Positions 46,882 to 57,400 of a stretch of DNA of 64,000 nt are shown here, piece by piece; position 1 is the first letter of the stretch, and every line of letters begins with the position of its first letter. The translations under genes and the position numbers were made by a program. The notes beneath the pieces are model-generated. The model saw nothing but the letters and a program-made list of their open reading frames with translations. It was not told where the DNA came from and searched no databases. Source of the stretch: Evernia prunastri (taxonomy: Eukaryota; Ascomycota; Lecanoromycetes; Lecanorales; Parmeliaceae); assembly GCA_003184365.1 (NCBI GenBank), contig NKYR01000112.1:55659-119658 (forward strand), in the 5' to 3' direction.

Positions 46882-47733
46882 GTAATTATAATTGTAATAA
46901 TACTCTAATGTAATTAATAGACGCGTTTATATTATAGCGAAGTTATATTAATATTTATAAAGTAAGAGAGTAAGAGAGTGTGTGTGTGTGCGATAGAAAT
47001 TATAATATAATTAACATAATATTAAAATAGCGTTATAAGACGAAAATTAAGTACGTATAAAAGAGATTAAAGAAGTTATAAAGAAGAGAAAGTTGAGAAA
47101 AAAGAAAAATTCTTTTAATAATAAATACGTCGTCTCGTATAATCGCGTTTCGCGTCGACGAGATGTCGTTATTTAAATTTGTTATTTATCTTTATTAAAA
47201 AGAGATTTATTCTAATTTATTTACAATAAAGAAAATTATAACTTTATATTAATTTTACGTCTACTCGAGAATTTATAGCTATACTGTTATTATATTTTAT
47301 CTTCTCGATATTTTTACTTATATTAATAAATAAAGATCGCGATGTTTACGCGACGTTTATAAAAAGAAATTATTTCTATTATAGCAAAGAGCGAAATAAT
47401 TTAATTTAGATATATTAGTCGTTAGTTACGAGATTAATATTATATTATTATTATTCTATAAGAAACTCTATTATAAAGACTTTAATAAAGTGTGAATAAA
47501 TAGATATTATTATATCGTCGTAATAACGTAATAAGCGTGAATGTTATTTTTTGATAAATTTTCGTCACAGAAGCGTTAGCGTTCTAAATAACTCTTTTTT
47601 TTTTATCAAAATTTGAGATTTTTTAATAAGCGTTTTAATAACTCTTTTTCTTTTTTCTTTAGAAGTTTTAAAAAGTTTAATAAATATTACTTTTTTAGAC
47701 GTTTGAAGATTAGAATTTAAAAGAAAAAACACT

Positions 47734-48046
47734 TATTAGATTATAGTATATTAGTCGTCTATTAATCGACTATGCTTGATATTATTATTAGATATCGAAG
47801 TATCGTTATTTTAACGACTCTTTTTAATATCGTTATTCTTTTAAATCTTGCGAAAGATCGAAGATCGCGAAAGTAACGTATCTATTTTAAAGAACTTGAC
47901 GAGTATACGTATATCGAGTCTATTCTCAGATTTTAGATCTTTTTAGAAATTAATTTTACAATTAAGTCTATTGTATCTATAATGATACTACGTCTTTTAT
48001 ATAGTCTATAGTCGTCAGCTTATCGTTAGCGATCTACGTTCTAACA
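47734..48046 (+). repeat. 3' LTR of element B, RIPed
   Basis: 313 bp, same family as 33787-34101. The initial TG has become TA. It ends CTAACA and is followed by GTGAG. A purine-rich stretch (AAAAGAAAAAA) lies just before it, in the polypurine-tract position. Confidence 0.88.
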
Positions 48047-48051
48047 GTGAG

Positions 48052-49255
48052 CTGTTGTTATAAAGAGTATAGTGTTATTATCTTATTAAAATAGATATAA
48101 TACTTCGTTCTATATTATTATGACTGCAAATGTTTTTTAATTCTTTTTTTTATTCGAAAGCGCTTTAAGTACTATAAGTTCGTATATAATTTTAGAGCTA
48201 TTTTTAACTATATTATATATATCGAAGTTTAAATCGTTTAGATATATTAAAAGAGCTACTCTAATAAAGAAGATATCTAAATAAGTCACGTATTGTTAGA
48301 GTTTTGAGAGTTTCTTTATAAGTTGAATTACTATAGACGATATATTAAAAAGAGCTTTTATTCTCTTAAGATCGTCGATTTTAATCTCTTTAAAGACGAA
48401 TTGTAGATTTAATAGATAATTACTCACGTATAGAGAGTATAATTTGAAGTCTTAATTAGCAACTTTGTTATCGATTCTTATATTATACTTAAAACGACTC
48501 TTAAAAAGAATTAATTGCTTATTAATTGAGATCTTCTTTTCGAGATTTATATAACGTTTATAGATTAAAATAAATGAATTAAGAAAGGATCTGATTCTAG
48601 CAGTTCAAAATTTGTTATTCTTTTTAATATTTGCTAAAGAATTTGACTCGAAGTCAGAGATATAACAATATCTCTTCGTTTATTCTTAATTCTCGAGAGA
48701 AATAGTCTAAATTTGTTAGTAAAAGATCTTGATTTATCAATCTAATAGTCTTATAGCGACAATTTCTGAAGATCTTTTAGTATCGATATGCTTATTTTAA
48801 TATGTTTCGATTCTTAAATTCTTTGTGAGACTTATTAACAGTAGTATATTTATAAATATTTCGATATAAACTTCTTTCATTAAACATCATCTTCGAGATC
48901 TATAAGATTCGTCGTAGCTGTTATCGTTATTTGTTGAAGTTGTTTTTGACTCGATTCTCTTTCTTTGAGCATTTTTGTTGATATTACTTATAAATGTCTT
49001 TAGTTGCTTTGAACTAAAGAAGAGATTGAAGTACTTAATTAAGCTCTGGAGAATATCTTTAAGCGCTGATGTAGATGATCTATCTGAATATTCTAGAGAT
49101 TTGTATGTTTTTAATACTTCGAGTTTTGTTTCAGAGTCTCAGCAAGTGTAGATCTCTTTTTCTAATTCAGAAGCTTTTGAACGTCTTCTGAAACATCGTT
49201 ATTAGCTTTAGAAGCCTCGGTCTCATTGGTTTTACTCATATCGTTGTCATTTACG
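48052..49255. other. RIPed DNA of unknown origin
   Basis: AT-rich, stop codons in all frames. Minus-strand translation shows fragments that look protein-like, but I cannot assign a family. GC-normal DNA resumes near 49255. Confidence 0.5.
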
Positions 49256-49505
49256 GAATAATATTAATCTATGTACATGTAAACAGTCAAATTCGCCTAT
49301 TTTCGCCTATTTTTGATAGGGCTACTAGTGCCCGAGTTTAGCGCATGTTGCCAAACCACCAGACGAAGGGATAGGGAGGATACGTGTAGGAGGTGCCTGT
49401 TAATAGTAAGAAAGCCCACACTTTGCCCTTTTTCCCAATGTTCTATGGCTTGGCAATATCAGCTGCTGCAACTTTACTCTCTCCCTGAACGCTCACATTA
49501 CAAGT

Positions 49506-50088
49506 ATGGTTAGGATCCTACCTAACATTATAATTACTGGTACGCCTGGCGTGGGAAAGACTAGCCACTGTGAGGTCCTGGCTGCTAACAATGGACTGAA
49601 ACACCTATCCATCAACCACATCGTCAAATACCGTGGCTGCCATGACGGGTGGGATGAAGAATACAAGAGCTGGATCGTTGACGAGGACAAGGTTCGGCGA
49701 TTATCTACTCCTGAGATGCTATTATTGACGAACATGCCAGCTGCTAGACTCTTTGGAAGACGAGCTTCCCCACGGAGGCTACATAATTGACTGGCATGTC
49801 TGTGACCTCTTTCCCAAAAGTTGGATTGACCTCGTGGTGGTATTGCGGACGGACCCTACGAAGTTGTACGACAGGCTGAGAGCAAGGGATTACTCGGAGC
49901 AGAAGCTGCAAGACAATCTGGACTCGGAAATTATGGAGGTACTACTGGAGGAAGCTCGGGAATCGTATGACGAGGAAATCGTGGTGGAGCTTCGGAGCGA
50001 TGAGGCGGATGACATTGAGGGTAATGTGGCAAGAATTGAGACTTGGCTCAAGAATTGGAAGCAGGATCAAGCCCAGGATGAAGGCTGA
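49506..50088 (+). CDS. FAP7: adenylate kinase 6 / Fap7-type NTPase
   Basis: Two exons, 49506-49691 and 49741-50088, with a 49 nt intron, give 177 aa. The protein has the Walker A loop GTPGVGKT near the N-terminus, then INHIVK, HDGWDEEY, the DWHVCDLFP block and the RTDPTKLYDRLRARDYSEQKL region. These are hallmarks of the AK6/Fap7 family, and the length is typical. Known role: nuclear and cytoplasmic NTPase that helps mature 18S rRNA and the 40S subunit with Rps14. It converges on the HAM1-like gene with 46 bp between stop codons. It is an ordinary housekeeping gene stranded between two transposon blocks. Confidence 0.93.
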
Positions 50089-50134
50089 GCTCGATGCTGC
50101 ACGGTGGAGACGTAGCGCATCTATATCGACCTTA

Positions 50135-50925
50135 CTACTGCGTCTGCAGCCATTGCTTAAGCTTTGACAAGGCCATGGCTCGATGAGACAGCTCGTTCTT
50201 CTTCGCTTTGTCCATCTCGGCATATGTCTCGCCGTGGTACTCGAAGATCGGATCCCAGCCTGCATCGGTCAGACTAATCCTGCTGGGGTCAGATGCGCCT
50301 ACTCAGGCTGACATACCAAAGTCAAGAAAACCTCGAGCTGGTACTATTTTTCCCTTTGCACGGTTCAGTGGGTGATTCGAGCCATAGACAATTAGCAGCT
50401 CACAGTGACTCGCCCTTCGAAAATGATAGGCTCATGGCCGGGGCCCGAGCAATAAGCAAAGGTGCAGACGGCTTGGGCGCCCTTGTCTGTGTATGCCATG
50501 AGGAGATTGTTCAACCCTTCGTGGCCGAGCGCTTTGAGAAACCACTTGCTATGAGAGAAAGCTTCATTCAACCCATCTGCTCATACTGCAAGTGATATTA
50601 GATACCTACATATAGGGACCCGGCAACTCCTTCAATGCATTGAAGCAGAGACATGTATCCTCTGTCAAAACCGGTCCGCCTATCTTTTAATCCTTAGCAC
50701 ACTGTAAGGCACGTTGAAACGTAGTCGTAACATCGAAAACCCTACAATTGTGGCAGCCCTCCGACATTTGTCCTTTGATACGTCTTCGATGGTGCCTTGG
50801 ATTTCTGTCAAGTTTAGGGAATGGCTCTGTAGAGGTACAAGATCGCCAAGGATAGCCTTGACCTCAGCAAGCTTGTTTTTATTGCCAGTAATGAAATTGA
50901 GCTGTTCAAGTGGCATTGTGGCCAA
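50135..50925 (-). CDS. HAM1: inosine triphosphate pyrophosphatase (HAM1/ITPA family), five exons
   Basis: Proposed exons 50925-50746, 50683-50610, 50548-50404, 50353-50317 and 50259-50135 give 186 aa in a consistent frame, normal for the family. Motifs: N-terminal LNFITGNKNKLAEVKAIL, GPVLTEDT, LPGPYIKWF, CTFAY...IIFEGR, GKIVPARG, GWDPIFEY and the C-terminal SHRAMALSKL. The enzyme removes pyrophosphate from ITP, dITP and XTP and so keeps deaminated purines out of nucleic acids. An alternative start is Met4 at 50916. It is convergent with FAP7. Confidence 0.92.
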
Positions 50926-51388
50926 AGATAGAGATGACGGACTAATAAATTGCGCTTGGAGAGTTTTTGCACTGCGTCGATGCTTGTAGATGCTCTGTAC
51001 TACGAGCCTACCGTGTATGCGTTGTACTAGGTACTTCTACAGGCTAAGAGGCGCTATAGCGTCAACCAGATTCCGAAACATCTACTCATGGACTTGCCTT
51101 TTCTCCTTGGGCCAAGAATGTCAACGATACAAAGGATCTGGAAACATCAAGTTCCATCCATCCTATGTCCATGTTCACACGGCTTGTAGACTGCGCCATT
51201 GTATAAACAGTTGTTGCGTTGCGCATGAAATCGAACCCGTGCCAAAAGATTTCAAGCTCCCTTGCCCTCCTTCCCAATCGAGCCATGACGGCATCAATTT
51301 GGAGCGACCTTGTGAACATGAGCAGGACCCTCAATTTCTATATTGGATTTTGAGTCACGATATTGCCTCAAATGGAATCTTCACTAGC
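50926..51388. other. region upstream of HAM1, up to element 2
   Basis: About 460 bp of GC-normal DNA ending at the LTR. ORFs of 82-140 aa exist but carry no recognisable domain. It should hold the HAM1 promoter. A further gene may have been cut by the element. Confidence 0.4.
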
Positions 51389-51550
51389 TGTCACGGTCGT
51401 CACAATGCATAGGCACATAGTAGGTGTAAAACGTGATAACTAAGAACTATCGAGAATCCTGCTGCTAAATACATTGTCCGCCAAGCATGCCTAGGCCTGA
51501 CTAGCTCCTTCCAGACCAAGCCTGACCAGACCGTAGGCCAGACCATAACA
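51389..51550 (-). repeat. 3' LTR of element 2
   Basis: 162 bp. In element orientation it begins TGTTATGGTC and ends CCGTGACA. Identical to 61309-61470 as far as I can compare. Confidence 0.92.
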
Positions 51551-51563
51551 CCATCCCCCTCCG
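51551..51563 (-). promoter_or_regulatory. polypurine tract of element 2
   Basis: On the minus strand GGAGGGGGATGG directly precedes the 3' LTR. Confidence 0.8.
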
Positions 51564-51851
51564 AAAAGAGGCTGGTCTCCAGCCGGTGTTGACGCTGGCA
51601 AGAGGTGCAAGTAGCTCACCAGGAACACGATAGTCAACCCAGCTGAAACAGGTGACGCCGCAGCGGCATTGGGACGGAAACGTCGGATAATGGGAACCGA
51701 GACTTGGTTATTTTCTTCACCAAGGTAGCCCAGGATTTTGAACAGCGGCACCGGAACGGAAGTAGAAACACCGGAATGGAAGTGGAATGCGTCATTCGTA
51801 AGGACTCGGGGAAGTAACGAAATCACTCCCTGACAACCACTGAGACAAAGC

Positions 51852-51852
51852 N
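51852..51852. other. scaffold join (single n)
   Basis: Sequence from about 51470 to 51851 reappears at 51853-52291 with a small extra tandem duplication. The contigs overlap. Confidence 0.85.
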
Positions 51853-52231
51853 TACAATGTCCGCCAAGCATGCCTAGGCCTGACTAGCTCCTTCCAGACC
51901 AAGCCTGACCAGACCGTAGGCCAGACCATAACACCACTAGGCATGACTAGCTCCTTCCAGACCAAGCCTGACCAGGGCCAGACCATAACACCATCCCCCT
52001 CCGAAAAGAGGCTGGTCTCCAGCCGGTGTTGACGCTGGCAAGAGGTGCAAGTAGCTCACCAGGAACACGATAGTCAACCCAGCTGAAACAGGTGACGCCG
52101 CAGCGGCATTGGGACGGAAACGTCGGATAATGGGAACCGAGACTTGGTTATTTTCTTCACCAAGGTAGCCCAGGATTTTGAACAGCGGCACCGGAACGGA
52201 AGTAGAAACACCGGAATGGAAGTGGAATGCG

Positions 52232-54220
52232 TCATTCGTAAGGACTCGGGGAAGTAACGAAATCACTCCCTGACAACCACTGAGACAAAGCGACCGTCGG
52301 CACAAAAACTGACCGCCCCCCGTGGGGCGGATGGTCTGACACCAAAGCCCCCAGGCCGGTAGAGTGTTCCAGGTCGTCGCGGGAGGTTTCGACATTACTC
52401 AGAAGTGTCACGATCTCTGCCTGTACCGAAGCAGGAGACCCGGTGTTTTTCAAACTGGTCACCAAGTGAGACAAACGGTAGATCGCGTCGTCTTGTTCGG
52501 CGCCAAATCGTACTAAAGCTTTAATCCTGGCATTCGCCAGGCTTCGCTCTCTCATCCAGACTTGCTGCTCCTCCTTGAGATTGACGAGTTCGCTGGATAG
52601 TTCCTGGATGGACCTGTCATCGTCGCTGACTGTTTCCAACCCGCCGAGTCGGGCCCTCTTATACGGTTTCCGAGATTCCTCAGGTTGCGACGAACTGTCC
52701 AAAGTTCGTGAGGTCCTTGGTGCATTCTGGGGCTGAGAGAAATCCGCCAAGCGACCGGTCAGTCTTCCGGGATGTTCGAGCGCGGCACTGGGATTCCCGG
52801 GATTCGAAGTTTGGAGTTGCTGAGATGGAGTAGTGTGGTGACGGGCACTTATTATTGCTGGAGGCTGCGCGAGTTTTTCCGAAGATCCGGGATGTTCGAG
52901 CGCGGCACCGGGATTCCCGGGATTCGAAGTTTGGGGTTGCTGAATGCTTGCTGGAGGCTGCGCGAGTTTTCCCGAAGGTCCGGGATGGTCGAGAGCGGCA
53001 CCGGGATTCGAAGTCTGGGGCTGCTGAGATGAAAGTTTGGTTTCGTGCGCGGAAGGTCCGGGATGTTCGAGCTGCTTCTTCGAAAGTTTGGTTTTGCGCG
53101 CGGCACCGGGATTCGAAGTTTGTGCACTTATGCTTGCTGGACTGGGTACATTGACTGGGGTAAAGCTAGCCTTTGGGAAGACAGGGGTCATCGTGCGATT
53201 CGGGATTTGATTCGTGGCTTCGGCGGGCAGTTGTCCCAGTACATCCCAGTCCGGTGGGAGGCTGTAGTCCGGGCAGACATCTCCTAGACAGTAGAGTTGT
53301 ATTGGACGGCCAGTGGTATCCTTAGTCTGACTGGTTGGATGCTGTGTCGCCAACATTTGTTTCCATTCTTTCCCGGTTTTGATCGCTTTAAGTCCCATAC
53401 GTTCTCCACAGTCTCCGTGTAGCTGCAAGCCCATCCAGACGATAAACCTCAGCTGGCCTGAGTTATCGGTTGTGACGGCCGCCGCTCCATGAGAAACGAA
53501 GCTTCTCGCTAGGTTGCCTTCTTTGTTGAAGTCAAGCTTCCAATTCTCCCCCCGGTTGTCTATCTTTAACATCATCGCCCAATACTTCCAGAAATCGGGC
53601 AATACCGTAAAAGGCGCGCAGAACTGAAGAAAATCCGCTCGAGTCAATTGGGCGGTGACGTTTAGCCTAGATTTGTCCGGGAATCTATTGATCAAAGGCC
53701 ATTCTACCTTAGCCGTGTACTTGACCCGGGCTTGACTGTGTTCGCTCTTGAACGGTTCGCCGGCATTTGAGTCCTCGTAGACTTTCCTCACTAGGTAATC
53801 GAACGGAGCTCGATGATCCAGTGAGACGTCTTCTAACGTCACCGCAGAGATTTGGATCCGGGTACCCCTAGGGGTAACCGTAAGCTCTGGAGGTGGAGCC
53901 TGGAATGCCGTCGATGCCATTTCCGACATGGGTGATATTGGCGGTGGCGAGGGCGTCCGAAAGCCTGATGGACGTCCACCGAGCGGAAGTCTGAATCGAC
54001 GTGCAGGTGCGTAGCTTGGAGGAGATGGTTGTTCACTTTCCTCTGAGCTTGTTATGGTGAGCCCGCTTTCCGAGCTTTCGTCCTCGCTCGCCTCGGTCAT
54101 TCGTAAACGTTGCCTCACTAAAAGTTCGCGTTATCTGATGATGTCTTCGATATTCCAATCTTGACCGGCTTTCTCCCTGAGAATATCATCGATATCCCAA
54201 ATGTCGGCACGACTGGTCAT
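52232..54220 (-). CDS. extra 3' ORF of gypsy element 2, function unknown
   Basis: A 628-codon frame (54118-52232) lies between pol and the 3' LTR in the same orientation. It opens at a GTG. A likely fuller gene starts at ATG 54220 with a 55 nt exon and a 48 nt intron (54165-54118), which joins in frame to give 646 aa. Its donor, GTCAAG, is not ideal. The protein has an acidic Ser/Glu-rich N-terminus, a globular stretch (about residues 70-270 of the long frame) without recognised motifs, about four imperfect repeats built on QTSNPGAALEHPG, a basic patch and a C-terminal coiled coil. No signal peptide or transmembrane helix is seen, so an envelope protein is unlikely. I do not recognise the family. 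Confidence 0.7.
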
Positions 54221-54450
54221 AACCGATACTAGCACGGAATGATGAGCTGAAGCCAGAGGCGATAGGCCAACGCCATGAATGATGAAATGATGTGGTGATT
54301 TGAGAGGGTTGTGAGGTTGAGTCAAAAGGTTGTGAGGTTGAGTTTTATACTTTTCACTAGCGCGTATTATCAAAATATTCACTCTGCAAACCTCACTTGG
54401 ATTAGTGGGTTCGCTGCCGCTCCCTTTACTGCCCAGCTTGGCGATGTCTT

Positions 54451-57400
54451 CTACTTTCGAGACTTTTCGAACTTTTCCACCAAACGAGGCACGTCTTCTC
54501 GGAAAGTCGTTGCTGGCTCCCAGGTGGTTTCCTCATATCCCTTCCATTTGACCCGGTATCCATTGACCTTTCCTCGTTTTTCCCGGCGCATTATCTTTTC
54601 CACGACGTACTCCTCTCGGCCTTGAAATATTATCGGCGGCGGCAGAGGAATCTCACGGTTGAAAGGGTCGCCCTTGGCTTGTTCCAGGTGAATCACTGAA
54701 ATCACCGGGTGAGACTTGCCCATACTCGGAGGAAGCTCCAGCTTATAGGCCAAGTTGGAGATTTTCTGAGAGATTTTGTACGGACCGACCTTCTTGGTGG
54801 AGAGTGCTGAGCTTCTCGGTATGTGATACCCGGCGTCTCCCGTCTTCGCAAGCTTTAGGTAAACGCTGCCCGTCAAGTCTGGGATCCTATGCTTGGAGTC
54901 ATAGCGGATAGCCATCTTCGTCTGAGCGAGCTTTATTGCATTAAAGGTGTCATTCCTGATCAGTTCCCGAGACTTTACAAAGTCTTCTGATGCCGGGTCA
55001 GTTCCCGGGGCAGTTCCCGCTAGAATTTCCCTTGGTTTGACTCCATATAGGACTTCAAATGCGGTGATAGAGGTGGAAGCATTCTCCGCTGTATTGAGAG
55101 CGTATTCAATTTCTGCCAGCAGGGTGTCCCAGTTCTCTTCGTACTTGCCGACTAGTAAACAGCGTAACGCGGTCTCCACTGTCTGATTGGTACGCTCAGC
55201 TTGTCCGTCTGCAGAAGGATGATAAGCTGTGGTCATTCCCAAGGTCACCCCGCATTTTGCAAACAGTGTCTTCCAGAAAGCGCTTGTAAATTTCGGGTCC
55301 CTATCCGAGATCAGACGGGAGGGGATCCCCCAAAACCTGTAGATGCAATCGAAATATCGTTCGGCCCAAACTTCTGCGGAGTCCTTCTCGTTCCCGGGTA
55401 TCAGACGCACGAACTTGGAGAACTTATCGGTTACTGTCAAAAGGCAGTTGTGGCCATTTGCGGTCATTGGTAGTCCGACTATAAAATCCATGGCCAGTTC
55501 CTCCAATGGTTGCTGGGCTCTCCCCACCGGTTGAAGTTGCCCGTAGGGTAGCTGTCGAGAAGGTTTGGACAATTGGCAAGCCGGGCATGTTTCGATGTAT
55601 TCCTGGATCACCTTCCGCATTTTTGGGAAGTAGACGGAGTTCCGTAAGCGATCGTAGGTTCTGTGGATTCCGCCATGGGCATGTCGGTCATGACCGTATT
55701 CTAGGATTTGGCGCGTCAGCTTTTCGGGGATACAGAGGCGACCGGGACCAGAGCCATCAAGCATGTAGAGTAGCTGGGAGTCAATGTCCAGTCGGTACGA
55801 CTGGTAAACCGTCTGGGGGCCGGTTTCGGAGTCCGCAGTGTCCTTTACCTGCTTCTGGATTTGCTCGTAAATCCGTCCGAAGTGAGGATCTTTTGGCAAA
55901 GCATCAGAGATCGTCTTCAGAAATTCGTTCTCGGCGTGCACTACCACTACTGGGAAGGCATTGACCGTCGTTGATTTTTCTGTTGGGAGCCGGGAAAGCC
56001 CGTCTGCATTGCCGTGGGACTTCCCAGCGCGATGGACTATTGTCATTCTTGTCAGGAAAGTGGACAGATATAACGCCCACTCGTTGAGTCTGGCTGAGCG
56101 GCGTCCGTTTGTCTTATTCTGGAGAGCCGATTTCAATGCTGTATGATCGGTTATAACAGTGAAATTCCCGTCATCGAAAAATTGGGGAAGCTTAGTCAGA
56201 GCCCATACTAAAGCACCGGCTTCTAGTTCTGTTGCCCAATACCTTGTTTCGGCATCACTGAGATCGCGAGACAGAAATAGAATAGGTCGCTCGACCCCGT
56301 CGGCTCCCAGTTGATGTAAGGCCGCACCGTATCCTTTCTCTTTACTTCCGTCGGTATAGAGAATAAACGGACGATTAAAATCCGGGAACGCCAATGTCGG
56401 CGCATTGCACAATTTAGTTTTCAGCATCTCCCAGGCTTCATAACATTCAGGTCCGGGCTGAAGCTCAATGGACGATGGAATAGGCTTGTCCGAAGACTGT
56501 GCAGGCTTGACGGAGTCCGGGTTGGTGTCAGATGAAAGCCGCTTCCTCTCCGCGTGATTTCGTCGTGGCCGTCCCTTATTGGGACTTCCCTTAAACCCTT
56601 CGGTTTTAAGTTTAATGAGAGGTCTGGCGATAGCTGCGTAGTTCTGGACAAATTTGCGATAGTATCCGAAGAAACCCAGACCAGTTTCCAGCTCTCTGAG
56701 GTTCCTTGGAAAAGACATTCGCCGGACAGCGTCCACCTTCTCTTCCATGGTGCTTAACCCTAACCTAGAGACGTGATGACCAAGAGCCGTGATGCTGGGA
56801 TATGCGAAATGGCACTTCGAGAGAGACAGCGTCACCCCGCTCTTCTCCAGTAGATCCAGGACTTGATCCAGATGTTTGACGTGATCATCCAAGGTCGAGG
56901 AGAAAATGATCACATCATCGATGTAGACTAGTACAAATTGCCAGAGGTAGGGGGCGAGGAGTCTTTCCATTCGGTGTTGGAAAAACCCAGGCGTATTCGC
57001 CAGACCCATGGTCGAGACCTTTAGCCATTCTTGGCCTCGGTGAGGACTGACGAATGTGGTTTTCCACCAGTCAGACGGCCGGGTTGATTGCTGGAAAAAT
57101 CCTTTAGTGAGATCAACCGATGAAAATACCATCGAGCCCCCGAGAGCTCCCAGAATGGTATCTTGCTTCGGGAGTGGGTACGCATCAGGGTAGAGTTTGG
57201 TGTTAACCTTTTGCAAATCTACCACTACCCTAGGTTTGCCGTTTTTCCATACCACAAAAGCCGGGGAGGAGGCCGCTGACGGCACTCCCAGTGGGACTTT
57301 CTCGACGCATCCTTGTTCCACCAAGGGGTCGAGAATAGAATCCATAGCTTTTCGGTCTCTTTGAGATAAGTTGAAAGGGTTTTGTTTTAATCCGGAAAGG

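Larger units (their letters stand above)
38219..48046 (+). mobile_element. RIPed gypsy chromovirus-like element B, with both LTRs
   Basis: Bounded by two RIPed copies of the 315 bp LTR family, with flanks GTAAG and GTGAG, i.e. a target duplication differing by one transition. Plus-strand remnants in order: Gag with a zinc knuckle near 39680-39735; protease near 39930; RT 40480-40880 and again 41700-42140 (NRLYDVKIFSKLNLKN, then YLNNILIY where YLDDILIY is usual); RNase H to about 43000; integrase, split near 43600 by a LINE insertion and resuming at 44409 (IVNQFIKIIRYI, IVSDRDFIF). Joins at 41225 and 44023 add a false duplication of 889 bp. Stops throughout; dead. Confidence 0.85.
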
